DNA of 64,000 nt from Nonomuraea rubra (GCF_014207985.1 NZ_JACHMI010000001.1:5005001-5069000), one strand, 5' to 3'. Positions 7,815 to 17,019 are shown, numbered from the stretch's first letter. Made by a program: numbers and translations. Notes: generated by a model not told the origin, from the sequence alone.

Positions 7815-8617
7815 CCGGCGGACAGGCTGCGGTGCTCCCGGACACGGAGGTGCTGCTGCCGCTGCGGACGACCGGCGCCGGCGTGCCGCTGTTCTGCGTT
7901 CATCCGCTGTCGGGGCTCGGCTGGTGCTACGCGGGCCTGCTGCCCTACCTGGGCCGGCGCCCCGTGTACTGCCTTCAGGCGCGGCGGCCACCCGCGTGCG
8001 ACCTGCCCGCGATGGTGGCCGGCCACCTCGCCTCGATCCGCGAGGTGCAGCCGGACGGGCCGTACCAGCTCATGGGCTGGTCGGCGGGCGGCAGCATCGC
8101 GCACGCGGTGGCGTGCGGGCTGCAGCGGGAGGGGGCGGACGTCGGCTTCCTCGCGCTGCTCGACTCCTTCCCGAGCACGGGGGAGCACCCGCCCCCGGCG
8201 GATCCCGCGCGTGACAGGCTCGACCTCGCCCGTACGATCGCGAGCGACCTCGGCGCCCGCCACCACCCCGGCGGCCCGGAGGACGAGGCCGCGCCCGTGC
8301 TGCGGCGCCTGGCCCGTGACAGGGGCCTGAGCGAGCGGCTGCTGTCGGAGCTCGTGGAGACCGCGCTCGCCACCCGCGCCGCCGTACGGCGGGCACTGCC
8401 CGGCACCTTCCGCGGCGACGTGCTCCACCTGGAGGCGGCCAGGGAGAGCAGGGGCACCCTGACGCCGCACGCCTGGGCCCGCCACATCGACGGCCGGCTC
8501 GACGTGCGCCGCGTCGACTGCCGGCACGTGGACATGATGCGGCCCGGCCCCCTCAGCGTCATCGGCCCCGTCCTCGCCGCCGAACTGGCCGGCCGGAACG
8601 CCGGCGCGGCTGGCTGA
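7811..8617 (+). CDS. Stand-alone thioesterase domain protein
   Basis: Protein of 268 residues resembling the C-terminal thioesterase domains of NRPS/PKS more than type II editing enzymes: VPLFCVHPLSGLGWCYAGL at the N-terminus, nucleophile motif YQLMGWSAGGSIAHAVA, acid LALLDSFP, and a C-terminal His in CRHVDMMRP. It overlaps the preceding hydrolase by 4 bp. It probably releases a carrier-bound acyl group, perhaps from one of the free carrier proteins of this cluster. It is not the hot-dog-fold enediyne thioesterase (E10/TEBC), which is absent from this window. Confidence 0.83.
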   Translation: MTGGQAAVLPDTEVLLPLRTTGAGVPLFCVHPLSGLGWCYAGLLPYLGRRPVYCLQARRPPACDLPAMVAGHLASIREVQPDGPYQLMGWSAGGSIAHAVACGLQREGADVGFLALLDSFPSTGEHPPPADPARDRLDLARTIASDLGARHHPGGPEDEAAPVLRRLARDRGLSERLLSELVETALATRAAVRRALPGTFRGDVLHLEAARESRGTLTPHAWARHIDGRLDVRRVDCRHVDMMRPGPLSVIGPVLAAELAGRNAGAAG

Positions 8618-8688
8618 CCGGGCGAGGACAGGGGCGAGCCGCCGGATGACGGTCTGACCTGGTGAAGGACGCCACCGCCTGTCATCCA

Positions 8689-8704
8689 GCACGGTCAGAG
8701 ATGC
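8689..8704 (+). promoter_or_regulatory. Cluster element GCA-N7-AGATGC before the nucleotidyltransferase
   Basis: Reads GCACGGTCAGAGATGC in the sense of the downstream gene, ending 33 bp before its ATG. It is a strict match to the shared element and lies in a 120-bp gap otherwise without features. Confidence 0.55.
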
Positions 8705-8737
8705 TGCCGGGACCCCGCCGTTGGGATTCTGGCCAGC

Positions 8738-9793
8738 ATGAAGGCTCTGGTGCTGTCCGGCGGGTCAGGCACCCGCATGCGCCCCCTGAGCCACTCCATG
8801 CCCAAGCAGCTCATCCCGATCGCGAACAAGCCGGTCCTTGAGCATGTGCTGGAGAGCCTGCGCGAGCTGGGCGTGACCGAGATCGGTCTCGTCGTCGGCG
8901 ACAGGCGGGCGCAGATCGCCGAGGTCGTCGGCGACGGCTCGAGGTTCGGGGCGCACGTCACCTACATCAGCCAGCCCAGGCCGCTGGGGCTGGCCCACTG
9001 CGTCAAGCTGGCCCGCCGCTTCCTCGGCGACGACGACTTCGTCATGTACCTCGGGGACTGCGTGCTGGCCGGCGGGATCGGGCCGATCGCCGAGGAGTTC
9101 CGCGCCCTGCGCCCCGCCGCGCAGCTCGTGGTGCGCCGGGTGGCCGACCCCCGGGCGTTCGGCGTGGCGGAGCTCGACGCGGCGGGCGCCGTCCTGCGCG
9201 TGACGGAGAAGCCCGAACGGCCCGCCAGCGACCTGGTGATGGTCGGCGTCTACTTCTTCACCGCCGCCGTCCACGAGGCCGTCGAGCACATCACGCCGGG
9301 ACGGCGCGGCGAGCTGGAGATCACCGACGCCGTCCAGTGGATGGTCGACCACCAACTCGAGGTGCGGGCGAGCGTGTACGACGGGTACTGGACCGACGCC
9401 GGCCGGGTGGACGACGTCCTCGACTGCAACCGCAGGATGCTGGCCACGCAGGCCCGCGGCATCGCCGGCCAGCTCGACGGGATCAGCGACGTGCGCGGCG
9501 AGGTGGTCATCGAGCCCGGCGCGCGCATCGTCGCCTCCACGATCGAGGGGCCGGCGATCATCGGCGCGGACACCCTCATCGTGGACAGCCACGTCGGCCC
9601 CAACACCTCCATCGGCACGGGCTGCGTGGTACGCGCCACCCGCATCGCCGACTCCATCGTGCTCCACGGCGCCTCGATCGAGGAGGCCAGCCTGCGCGGC
9701 TCGCTCATCGGACGCTTCACCACCGTGGCGCCTGGACAGGCGCACCACCGGCTGGTGGTGGGCGACCACACCCGGATCGAGCTGACCACCTGA
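8738..9793 (+). CDS. rmlA: Glucose-1-phosphate thymidylyltransferase (SgcA1/StrD-like)
   Basis: Nucleotidyltransferase of 351 residues. The N-terminal signature is GGSGTRMRPLSHSMPKQL, followed by ANKPVLEH. The C-terminal third has hexapeptide (left-handed beta-helix) repeats, so it is the long StrD/SgcA1 class rather than the about 290-residue RmlA. It makes dTDP-glucose, the first step of the deoxyaminosugar; the remaining sugar genes are 30 kb away (38.2-43.7 kb), as is common in scattered enediyne clusters. A copy of the cluster element lies upstream, and the MFS exporter follows after 25 bp. Confidence 0.92.
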   Translation: MKALVLSGGSGTRMRPLSHSMPKQLIPIANKPVLEHVLESLRELGVTEIGLVVGDRRAQIAEVVGDGSRFGAHVTYISQPRPLGLAHCVKLARRFLGDDDFVMYLGDCVLAGGIGPIAEEFRALRPAAQLVVRRVADPRAFGVAELDAAGAVLRVTEKPERPASDLVMVGVYFFTAAVHEAVEHITPGRRGELEITDAVQWMVDHQLEVRASVYDGYWTDAGRVDDVLDCNRRMLATQARGIAGQLDGISDVRGEVVIEPGARIVASTIEGPAIIGADTLIVDSHVGPNTSIGTGCVVRATRIADSIVLHGASIEEASLRGSLIGRFTTVAPGQAHHRLVVGDHTRIELTT

Positions 9794-9818
9794 CCGGCAA
9801 GAGATGAGGAGTGAGGAC

Positions 9819-11378
9819 GTGACCGACGACGGCGCCCCGCGCGCGGGGCGGAAGGAATGGATGGGGCTGGCCGCGCTGGCCCTGCCCACCATGCTCGTGT
9901 CGCTGGACATCAGCGTGCTGTTCCTGGCGTTGCCGCACCTGAGCGTCGACCTGGGCGCGAACGCCACGCAGCAGCTCTGGATCACCGACATCTACGGCTT
10001 CATGACCGCGGGCTTCCTGGTCACCATGGGCTCGCTGGGCGACAGGATCGGCAGGCGCAGGCTGCTGCTGGTCGGCGGGGCGGCCTTCGGCCTCGTCTCC
10101 CTGGTGGCGGCCATGTCCACCAGCCCCGAGATGCTGATCGTGTGCAGGGCGCTGCTCGGCATCGCCGGGGCGACGCTGCTGCCGTCGACGCTGTCGCTGA
10201 TCGGCGTCATGTTCCGCGACCCCAAGCAGTTCGGTCAGGCCATGGCCGTGTGGGGGACCGCGTTCATGGTCGGCATCGCGCTCGGCCCCGCCGTCGGCGG
10301 CGCGCTGCTCGAACGCTTCTGGTGGGGCTCGGTCTTCGTGATGGGCGTGCCGGTGATGTTGCTGCTGATCGCGGCGCTGCCGCTGCTGCCGGAGTTCCGC
10401 GATCCGGACGGCGGGCGGCTGGACCTGCTCAGCGTCGTGCTGTCGCTGGGAGCGATCCTGCCGCTGATCTACGGGCTCAAGGCCGTGGCGCGGGACGGCT
10501 GGGCGGCGGGACCGCTCGTGGCGATCGCCGCCGGGCTGGTCGTGGGCGTGGTGTTCGTGCGCAGGCAGCGGGCGCTTGAGCATCCGCTGTTCGACCTGCG
10601 CCTGTTCCGCCATCGCGCCTTCACCGCCGCGGTCCTGATCGGGATGTTGTGCGGCTCGCTGCAGACCGGTACGGGGATGGAGGTCGCGCTGTTCCTGCAG
10701 ACCGTGGAGGGGCTGTCGCCGCTGGTCGCCGGGCTGTGGCTGCTGATCCCCTCGCTCGTGCTGATCGTCTCCATCAACCTCACGCCGCGGGTGGCCGCCA
10801 AGGTACGGCCGGCGTACGTGCTGGGCGGCGGCATGCTCATCGCCGTGCTCGGCCAGCTCCTGATCACCCAGGTCGCGGTCGGCGCCGTGGTGCTGCTGAT
10901 CGTCTTCCTGTCCGTGTGCTACTTCGGCGTCGGCCCCGTGGGCGGGCTCGTCAACCAGGTCGCCATGGCCAGCAGCCCGCCGGAGAAGGCGGGCTCGGCC
11001 GCGTCCATGGTGGCCACGGGCGGCGAGTTCGGCGTGGCGCTGGGCATCGCGACGCTGGGCACGCTCGGCACCGCCGTCTACCGCAGCGAGCTGGTCCTGC
11101 CGGCCGGTGCGCCGGCGGTGGCCGGTGACAGCATCAACGGCGCCGTCGGCGCGGCCTCCGGGCTGCCCGCCGCCCAGGCCACGGAGCTGCTGGACGCCGC
11201 CCGCGCGGCCTTCACCACGGGTCTGAACGTGGTCGGCGCGGTCAACGCCGTCCTGTTCGCCGGGCTCGCGCTGCTGGCCCTGACCCAGCTCCGCCACCTG
11301 GCGCCCTTCGCGGGCCACCACCACCCGGAGCCGGAGCCTCAGCCGGAGCAGGGCCAGGAGGCCGCGCTCGCCAAGTGA
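9819..11378 (+). CDS. MFS drug exporter, DHA2 family (SgcB-like)
   Basis: Membrane protein of 519 residues with about 14 hydrophobic segments. It has the DHA2 motif A region GSLGDRIGRRRLLLVGG, the N-terminal LALPTMLVSLDISVLFLALP and motif C AFMVGIALGPAVGGALL. The GTG at 9819 is preferred because GAGGAG lies 7 bp upstream; an in-frame ATG at 9804 would add five residues but lacks a ribosome site. Proton-driven export of the finished enediyne is the expected role, as proposed for SgcB in the C-1027 cluster. It probably shares the promoter of the nucleotidyltransferase. The C-terminus is a short His/Glu/Pro-rich tail. Confidence 0.9.
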   Translation: MTDDGAPRAGRKEWMGLAALALPTMLVSLDISVLFLALPHLSVDLGANATQQLWITDIYGFMTAGFLVTMGSLGDRIGRRRLLLVGGAAFGLVSLVAAMSTSPEMLIVCRALLGIAGATLLPSTLSLIGVMFRDPKQFGQAMAVWGTAFMVGIALGPAVGGALLERFWWGSVFVMGVPVMLLLIAALPLLPEFRDPDGGRLDLLSVVLSLGAILPLIYGLKAVARDGWAAGPLVAIAAGLVVGVVFVRRQRALEHPLFDLRLFRHRAFTAAVLIGMLCGSLQTGTGMEVALFLQTVEGLSPLVAGLWLLIPSLVLIVSINLTPRVAAKVRPAYVLGGGMLIAVLGQLLITQVAVGAVVLLIVFLSVCYFGVGPVGGLVNQVAMASSPPEKAGSAASMVATGGEFGVALGIATLGTLGTAVYRSELVLPAGAPAVAGDSINGAVGAASGLPAAQATELLDAARAAFTTGLNVVGAVNAVLFAGLALLALTQLRHLAPFAGHHHPEPEPQPEQGQEAALAK

Positions 11379-11408
11379 CCGGCCGAGGCGAGTGACCGGA
11401 GCAGGAGA

Positions 11409-11442
11409 AGGGGGCCCGCCCCGCAGGGCGGACCCCCTCTTT
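11409..11442. terminator. Hairpin between convergent exporter and flavoprotein genes
   Basis: A 13-bp stem with one mismatch (11409-11421 with 11426-11438) and loop CGCA, followed by CTTT. It stands between the stops of the rightward MFS gene and the leftward flavoprotein gene. Confidence 0.75.
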
Positions 11443-11470
11443 CCGCGGGTCCATTCCGCGGGTCGTGCCG

Positions 11471-12673
11471 TCAGCCGAGGCCGAAGTGGGCGCGGGCCAG
11501 CTCCCGGTTGGCGACCGTGGACAGGAAGACGGCGAACCCGGCGTGGCTGTGCAACGTGGACATGTCCCGCCAGATCCGCTCGATCCGCTCCCCGTTCCGC
11601 ACCGCGCTGGACCCGGCGGTGGGGAAGAGGCAGCGCTCCACCGCGCGCCACGACAGCCGGGCGATCTCCCTGCTGATCGTGGCGATCCGCAGGTCGCGCT
11701 CCCTGGTGAACGAGCCCTCGGCGCAGGCCCGCTGCCATTGCCTGACGGCGTCCGACCAGGCGGCCTCCGCGGTGGCGAGGAGGCCGGCGGCCTCGCCGTA
11801 CCAGAACTGGTAGTCCGGGTCCTCGGCCCGCAGCGAGAACGGCGGGAACACGGTCGTCCTGACCCGCATCAGGTCCTCGTAGGCGTCCAGCGCGCCCTGG
11901 GCCATGCCCAGCATGACGGTGGCGCTGTCCAGCAGCATGAAGCTGAGCGGGCCGCCGCCGTACTCGGGGTTGCCGTGCAGGGACAGGCCGGGAGTGCCGC
12001 CGGCCACCGACGTCTGGCTCAGGTGCAGGGGCAGCGTGTAGTGCCCGGGGATCGAGGCCTGCTCGAAGACGACGCTGTGCGAGCCGCTGCCCTTGAGGCC
12101 GAGCTGGTTGCCCCAGTCGTCCAGGCGGCGCCACCGGTCGCGCGGCGCCACGAACAGCATGGGCGCGCCGTCCACCACCACGTGCCCCATGAAGTGGGTG
12201 GCGTAGGGGGCGCCCGAGCAGTAGTTCCAGGTCCCGTCGAGGATCCACTGGCCGTCCTGGCCGCGCGTCGCGGTGCCGCTGGGCGCCACGGTGGCGGGGC
12301 AGACGAAGTCGCCGGTGGCGAACAGCTCGGCCTGCGCCCGCTCGCCGAACAGGGTGGCGACCGCCAGCGCGTGCGCCGTTCCGAGCGAGTACATCCATCC
12401 GGTCGAGGGGCAGCCCCGCGCCAGCGTCATCGACACCCGCAGGAACGTCTCCACGCCGAACTCGTAGCCGCCGAAGCGGCGCGGCACCAGGATGCGGTAG
12501 AAGCCGGCCTCCGCGAAGGCCTCGTGGGTGTCGGGCGCGTAGAAGGTGCGCTGTTCGGTCTCGGCCTGGCGCTCGGCCAGGGCGGGCACCATGGCCTGCG
12601 CGCGCGCGACGACCAGGTCGGGGGTGAGAGCGGGCTCGGGCGGAGCTCCGGGGGCATGAGTGACGGCTGTCAT
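11471..12673 (-). CDS. Group D flavin monooxygenase / acyl-CoA dehydrogenase-like protein
   Basis: Protein of 400 residues in the acyl-CoA-dehydrogenase fold of two-component flavin monooxygenases (HsaA/HpaB-like). Seen: FYRILVPRRFGGYEFGVETF near residue 60, TGWMYSLGTAHAL, WNYCSGAPYATHF and a C-terminal helical domain; the acyl-CoA catalytic Glu region is not obvious. Such enzymes hydroxylate aromatic or polyketide substrates with reduced flavin from a separate reductase, which is not seen in the window. It is transcribed divergently from a homologue at 12841, and the promoters lie in the gap with two dyads. Likely substrate: the aryl side chain or the enediyne core (inference). Confidence 0.83.
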   Translation of the reverse strand: MTAVTHAPGAPPEPALTPDLVVARAQAMVPALAERQAETEQRTFYAPDTHEAFAEAGFYRILVPRRFGGYEFGVETFLRVSMTLARGCPSTGWMYSLGTAHALAVATLFGERAQAELFATGDFVCPATVAPSGTATRGQDGQWILDGTWNYCSGAPYATHFMGHVVVDGAPMLFVAPRDRWRRLDDWGNQLGLKGSGSHSVVFEQASIPGHYTLPLHLSQTSVAGGTPGLSLHGNPEYGGGPLSFMLLDSATVMLGMAQGALDAYEDLMRVRTTVFPPFSLRAEDPDYQFWYGEAAGLLATAEAAWSDAVRQWQRACAEGSFTRERDLRIATISREIARLSWRAVERCLFPTAGSSAVRNGERIERIWRDMSTLHSHAGFAVFLSTVANRELARAHFGLG

Positions 12674-12732
12674 GCTGCGCGAACCCTTCGTCTCGGGTTT
12701 TTCCCCAGCGTCGCCCCCGTTCCGCCGGTCCC

Positions 12733-12801
12733 GCATCTCCTGGCGTGCCACGCAATCACGCACGTCAGGAGATGCGCACGTCAACGTCCAAATGGGACGT
12801 T
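12733..12801. promoter_or_regulatory. Paired cluster elements plus a second dyad between two divergent monooxygenases
   Basis: Two 16-bp half-elements face each other: GCATCTCCTGGCGTGC (12733-12748) and, on the other strand, GCATCTCCTGACGTGC (12775-12760). They form a near-perfect 43-bp palindrome with an 11-bp centre. Each half points its AGATGC end to the gene on its side (60 and 66 bp from the starts). A second dyad, AACGTCC-N5-GGACGTT, follows at 12783-12801. Confidence 0.65.
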
Positions 12802-12840
12802 CAGGTGGGCAGTTCCTCGACTGACGTCTGGGAGGACATC

Positions 12841-14022
12841 GTGTTGGTGACCGATGCTCCGGCGCGGGAAGACCTGGTTCACCGCGCCTCGGAGATCGTG
12901 CCCGTCCTGCGCGGGCACGCGGCATGGGCGGAGGAGAACCGCAGGCTCCACGAGGAGTCGATAGCAGCAATGGCCGACGCGGGCGTGTTCAGGCTGAGGA
13001 CGCCCCGCCGCTACGGCGGCCACGAGGCCGACACCCGGACGCTGGTCGACGTGGCCACCGCGCTGGGCAGGGCGGACGGCTCCACCGCCTGGGTCGCCTC
13101 CGTCTACTGGATCCCGACCTGGATGGCCTGCCACTTCCCCGAGGCGGTCCAGGACGAGGTGTTCGCCACGCCGGACGTGCGCATCTGCGGCACGCTCAGC
13201 CCGACCGCCATGGCCGCCCGTACGGACGGCGGCATCGTCGTCAACGGCAAGTGGGGGTTCGTCAGCGGCGCGCACCACAGCCACTGGCAGGAGATCGTGG
13301 CCGTCATCGTCAGCGAGGACGCGCCACCGGAGCCGATCATGGCGCTGGTCCCGATGTCGGACCTGATCGTCGTCGACGACTGGCACACCTCCGGCCTGCG
13401 CGGTACGGGCAGCGTCAGCACCGTGGCGCAGGACCTGTTCGTCCCCGCCGAGCGCGTCATGCCGCTCGGCGCGATCGTGGAGGGCGTGCACGCCGACGGG
13501 GCCAACGCCGGCTCGCCGATCTACCGGCAGCCGCTGCTCCCCGTGGCCTCCGCCTCCTCGGTCGGCACCGTGCTCGGCCTGGCCGAGGCCGCCAGGGAGG
13601 CCTTCTTCGAGCGGCTGCCCCAGCGGAAGATCACCTACACCGGGTACGAGAGCCAGAGCGCCGCGCCACTGACCCACCTTCAGGTCGCCGAGTCCACCTT
13701 CAAGATCGACCAGGCCGGTTTCCACGCCGGCCGCCTGGCCACGACCGTCGACGACAAGGGCGAGCAGGGCGCCGCGTGGAGCGTCGAGGAGCGGGTACGC
13801 GCCCGCGCCGACCTGGGCGCCGTGTGCAGGCTCGGCAAGGAGGCCGTGGACATCCTGGCCACCGCCAGCGGCGGCTCGTCCATCTACAGCGACGTCCCGA
13901 TCCAGCGGATCGCGCGCGACGTGCACGCGGTCAACCAGCACGCGCTCATGCACCCGAACACCAACACCGAGCTGTACGGGCGCATCCTGTGCGGCCTCGA
14001 GCCCGACACGCTGTACATCTGA
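12841..14022 (+). CDS. Group D flavin monooxygenase / acyl-CoA dehydrogenase-like protein, second copy
   Basis: Protein of 393 residues, same fold as the divergent neighbour: [55 protein letters not shown] and [18 protein letters not shown]; the C-terminal part [20 protein letters not shown] followed by AVNQHALM is typical of the Acyl-CoA_dh_2 class (HsaA, SgcC-like partners). GTG at 12841 is chosen because GGAGG lies 5 bp upstream; the next in-frame GTG at 12847 is an alternative. It heads a run with the SgcJ-like and FAD genes. Probably a two-component hydroxylase; its reductase must come from elsewhere. Confidence 0.85.
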   Translation: MLVTDAPAREDLVHRASEIVPVLRGHAAWAEENRRLHEESIAAMADAGVFRLRTPRRYGGHEADTRTLVDVATALGRADGSTAWVASVYWIPTWMACHFPEAVQDEVFATPDVRICGTLSPTAMAARTDGGIVVNGKWGFVSGAHHSHWQEIVAVIVSEDAPPEPIMALVPMSDLIVVDDWHTSGLRGTGSVSTVAQDLFVPAERVMPLGAIVEGVHADGANAGSPIYRQPLLPVASASSVGTVLGLAEAAREAFFERLPQRKITYTGYESQSAAPLTHLQVAESTFKIDQAGFHAGRLATTVDDKGEQGAAWSVEERVRARADLGAVCRLGKEAVDILATASGGSSIYSDVPIQRIARDVHAVNQHALMHPNTNTELYGRILCGLEPDTLYI

Positions 14023-14042
14023 ACCCGCCTGGAGGAGACACC

Positions 14043-14447
14043 ATGACCACCGCACCCGCACACGCCCCCGACCAGGCAGCAGTGGCCGCGCTGCCGCAGC
14101 GCGTGATCGAGGCCTGGGCCGCGCACGACGCCGATGCCTTCGCCGCCGTCTTCACCGAGGACGGGACGATGATCCTCCCGGGCCAGTACCGCAAGGGACG
14201 CGAGGAGATCCGCGCGTTCATGACCGCCGCCTTCGCCGGCCCCTACCAGGGCACCAGGGTCACCGGGACGCCCATCGACGTGCGCTTCTTCAACGACGAC
14301 TGCGGCGTCCTGATCACCCAGGGCGGCGTGCTCGCCCCCGGCGAGACCGAGGTCCCGGCCGAGCGGGCCATCCGCGCGTCCTGGCTCGTCGTCCGTCAGG
14401 ACGGTCAGTGGCGGCTGGCCGCCTACCAGAACAGCCCGCGTGACTGA
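14043..14447 (+). CDS. SgcJ/EcaC-family SnoaL-like protein
   Basis: Protein of 134 residues of the NTF2/SnoaL-like fold (DUF4440, SgcJ/EcaC family): [20 protein letters not shown] at residues 20-39, then DGTMILPG and a C-terminal [20 protein letters not shown]. The family is named after SgcJ of the C-1027 enediyne cluster; in nine-membered enediyne clusters these proteins are conserved but their exact step is debated. GGAGG lies about 7 bp before the ATG. Placement between two oxygenases suggests action on the maturing core. This gene and the SgcF-type hydrolase support a nine-membered enediyne. Confidence 0.85.
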   Translation: MTTAPAHAPDQAAVAALPQRVIEAWAAHDADAFAAVFTEDGTMILPGQYRKGREEIRAFMTAAFAGPYQGTRVTGTPIDVRFFNDDCGVLITQGGVLAPGETEVPAERAIRASWLVVRQDGQWRLAAYQNSPRD

Positions 14448-14448
14448 G

Positions 14449-15810
14449 ATGGCCGGCCACGTCGGGGACCGCGCGGTGGTGCTCGGCGGCGGCATGGCAG
14501 GCCTGCTGTCGGCCCGCGTGCTGTCCGAGTTCTACACCGAGGTCCTGGTGATCGACAGGGACACCCTGACGGGGGCGAGCGGCCCGCGCAAGGGAGTCCC
14601 CCACGGCTGCCACGCGCACGCCCTGCTGGCCCGCGGCCAGCAGATTCTCGACGAGCTGTTCCCGGGCCTGACCGGGCAGCTCATCGAGGCCGGCGTGCCC
14701 GCGGGCGACATGGCCACCCGGCTGCGCTGGTACTTCAACGGCCGCAGGCTGCGGCAGGCGCCCAGCGGGCTGGTCAGCGTGTCGGCCACGAGACCCGTCC
14801 TGGAGGAGCAGGTCAGGATCAGGGTGGCGGCCCTGGACAACGTGCGCTTCCTGGAGCGTACCGACATCCTCGGCCCCACCACCTCGGGCGCCCGCGTCAC
14901 CGGCGTGCGGGTGCGGAACAGCGCGGGCGAGGAGCAGCACCTGGCCTCCGACCTGCTGATCGACGCGACCGGCCGGGGCTCGCGCACGCCCGCGTGGCTG
15001 CAGGCGCTCGGCTACGAGCGGCCGGAGGAGGACCGGGTGAAGGTCGGCCTGGCCTACACCACCCGCCACTTCCGGCTGCGCTCCGACCCGTACGGCGACG
15101 ACCTGTCGATCAACCCGGTGGCCTCCCCTGCCAACCCGCGCGGCGCGTTCTTCCCCAAGCTGCCCGGCGACATGAGCATGCTCTCGCTCACCGGCATCCT
15201 CGGCGACCACCCGCCCGCCGAGCTCGACGGCTTCCTGGCGTTCGCCAAGTCGCTGCCCGTCCCGGACGTCTACGAGGCGATCAGGGACGCCGAGCCGCTG
15301 GACGACGGTGTCACCTTCACCTTCCCCGCCAGCGTGCGGCGCCGCTACGAGCGGCTGGCCGGCTTCCCCGACGGCCTGCTGGTGCTCGGCGACGGCGCGT
15401 GCAGCTTCAACCCCGTGTACGGCCAGGGCATGACCGTGGCCGCCATGGAGTCGATCATCCTGCGGCAGCACCTGCGCCAGGGCACGGAGCCCCGGTGGCG
15501 CCCGTTCTTCAAGGACATCTCCCGCGTCATCGACGTGCCCTGGGAGATCTCCGCGGGCGCCGACCTGGCCTTCCCCGGCGTGCAGGGGCCGCGCACGCTG
15601 AAGGTCCGGCTCGCCAACGCCTACATGGGCCGGCTGCACGCCGCGGCGGCCCGCGACGGCGCGGTCACCGCCGCGTTCATGCGGGTGGCCGGGCTCGTCG
15701 ATCCGCCGCAGGCGCTCATGCGTCCCGGGCTGATGCTGCGCGTCCTGGCCAACGGCAAGCCCGCGACCGGCGAGGAGACCGTCCAGCCCCTCCCGGTGCT
15801 GCGGGGCTGA
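14449..15810 (+). CDS. FAD-dependent monooxygenase/oxidoreductase
   Basis: Flavoprotein of 453 residues (456 if the overlapping GTG at 14440 is used). N-terminal dinucleotide fold AVVLGGGMAGLLSARVLSEF, central LLIDATGRGSRTPAWL and FAD-ribityl motif LLVLGDGACSFNPVYGQGMT. Related to squalene-epoxidase-like and tetracycline-type hydroxylases. It follows the SgcJ-like gene directly. A role in epoxidation or hydroxylation of the enediyne core or aryl unit is plausible: an epoxide made here could feed the epoxide hydrolase encoded convergently next door. That coupling is inference. Confidence 0.85.
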   Translation: MAGHVGDRAVVLGGGMAGLLSARVLSEFYTEVLVIDRDTLTGASGPRKGVPHGCHAHALLARGQQILDELFPGLTGQLIEAGVPAGDMATRLRWYFNGRRLRQAPSGLVSVSATRPVLEEQVRIRVAALDNVRFLERTDILGPTTSGARVTGVRVRNSAGEEQHLASDLLIDATGRGSRTPAWLQALGYERPEEDRVKVGLAYTTRHFRLRSDPYGDDLSINPVASPANPRGAFFPKLPGDMSMLSLTGILGDHPPAELDGFLAFAKSLPVPDVYEAIRDAEPLDDGVTFTFPASVRRRYERLAGFPDGLLVLGDGACSFNPVYGQGMTVAAMESIILRQHLRQGTEPRWRPFFKDISRVIDVPWEISAGADLAFPGVQGPRTLKVRLANAYMGRLHAAAARDGAVTAAFMRVAGLVDPPQALMRPGLMLRVLANGKPATGEETVQPLPVLRG

Positions 15811-15823
15811 CGGGGACACACGA

Positions 15824-15855
15824 AAGGCGCCGGCGGTGAGAACCGCCGGCGCCTT
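15824..15855. terminator. Bidirectional terminator between convergent genes
   Basis: A perfect 14-bp stem (15824-15837 with 15842-15855) and 4-nt loop, flanked by GACACACG and CGTGTC that extend the pairing. It separates the FAD oxidoreductase from the leftward epoxide hydrolase. Confidence 0.85.
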
Positions 15856-15862
15856 ACGCGTG

Positions 15863-17005
15863 TCACGCGAGCGAGCGTGCGAAGGCCCTGACGTCGCCGA
15901 CCAGCAGGTCCGGCTGCTCCAGCGCGGCGAAGTGCCCGCCGCGGTCGAACTCGGTCCAGTGCGTGATCGTCGGGAGGTCCCGGTCGGCGAGCCTGCGGAC
16001 GGGGACGAAGATGTCCCGGGGGAAGACCGCCACCCCGACGGGCACGGTGATCGGCGGCGGCCGGTGCCCCTCGGCGGCCTGCCGCAGCCCCGCCGCGCCC
16101 TCGTAGTAGAACCGGGCCGACGAGCCGGCGGTCGCGGTCAGCCAGTAGATCGACACGTTCGTCAGCATGCGGTCCCTGGCGACGGCGTCCTCCGGCACCT
16201 GGCCGGAGTCCGTCCAGTCGCGGAACTTCTCCACGATCCAGGCGAGCTGCCCGACCGGCGAGTCCGTCAGCGCGTAGGCCAGCGTCTGCGGGCGGGTGGA
16301 CTGCAGCTTCATGTAGCCGGACAGCTCCTGGTCGAAGCGGGCGAGCCCGGCCAGCCGCCCCTGGTCCGACGGCGACAGGCCCGCCAGCTCGGCGGGGTCG
16401 CCGGAGGGGAAGGCCATGAGCATGTTGACGTGCGCACCGATGACGGCCTCCGGGGCCAGCCTGGCCAGCTCCAGGGAGATCACCGCGCCGGCGTCGCCGC
16501 CCTGCACCAGGTAGCGCTCGTAGCCCAGCCGCCGCATCAGCTCCGCCCAGGCCAGCGCCACCCGGTACGGGTGCCACCCGGCCTCCCGGGTGTGACCGGA
16601 GAAGCCGAAGCCGGGAATGGACGGGATCACCAGGTGGAAGGCGGGCTCCTGGCCGCCGGGCTCGGTCAGCGGCCCGATGACGTCCAGGAACTCCGCCACC
16701 GAGCCCGGCCAGCCGTGGGTGAGCAGCAGCGGGACGGCGTCCGGCCGCGGCGACCTGACGTGCAGGAAGTGCACGGTGGCGCCGTCGATCTCGTCGACGA
16801 ACTGGGGATGGCCGTTGAGCTCCGCCTCCGCGGCGCGCCAGTCGAAGTCGTGCCGCCAGTAGGTGGCCAGCTCCTTGAGGTAGGTCAGCGGCACGCCGCG
16901 CTCCCAGCCGGTGCCGGGCAGCTCGTCGGGCCAGCGGGTGTCGTCGATCCTGCGATGCAGGTCACGCAGGTCGCCGTCGGGGATCTCGATACGGAACGGC
17001 CTCAT
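15863..17005 (-). CDS. Epoxide hydrolase, SgcF/NcsF-like
   Basis: Protein of 380 residues of the microsomal-type alpha/beta epoxide hydrolases with an EHN N-terminal domain (FRIEIPDGDLRDLHRRIDDT, then RWP). Oxyanion motif HGWPGS (residues 97-102), nucleophile Asp171 in LVQGGDAGAVIS, and a C-terminal catalytic His in FDRGGHFAALE. In nine-membered enediyne pathways SgcF, NcsF2 and KedF open a core epoxide to a vicinal diol that carries the side chains. The gene follows the HpaB-type hydroxylase in the same leftward operon (14-bp gap). Family and motif assignment are strong; the core-epoxide substrate is inferred from cluster type. Confidence 0.92.
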   Translation of the reverse strand: MRPFRIEIPDGDLRDLHRRIDDTRWPDELPGTGWERGVPLTYLKELATYWRHDFDWRAAEAELNGHPQFVDEIDGATVHFLHVRSPRPDAVPLLLTHGWPGSVAEFLDVIGPLTEPGGQEPAFHLVIPSIPGFGFSGHTREAGWHPYRVALAWAELMRRLGYERYLVQGGDAGAVISLELARLAPEAVIGAHVNMLMAFPSGDPAELAGLSPSDQGRLAGLARFDQELSGYMKLQSTRPQTLAYALTDSPVGQLAWIVEKFRDWTDSGQVPEDAVARDRMLTNVSIYWLTATAGSSARFYYEGAAGLRQAAEGHRPPPITVPVGVAVFPRDIFVPVRRLADRDLPTITHWTEFDRGGHFAALEQPDLLVGDVRAFARSLA

Positions 17006-17019
17006 GCTTCCGCCCTTTC

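Noticed and set aside
7811..8617. Enediyne thioesterase E10/TEBC
   Set aside because: This is an alpha/beta-hydrolase thioesterase with GWSAGG; TEBC has a short hot-dog fold. TEBC is probably beyond the right edge next to PKSE.
9717..12755. Very long open frames on the strand opposite real genes, here and at 22433-24949 and 58753-61848
   Set aside because: They are shadows of high-GC coding DNA. Their products are rich in Arg, Gly and His without domains, and they run against well-supported genes.
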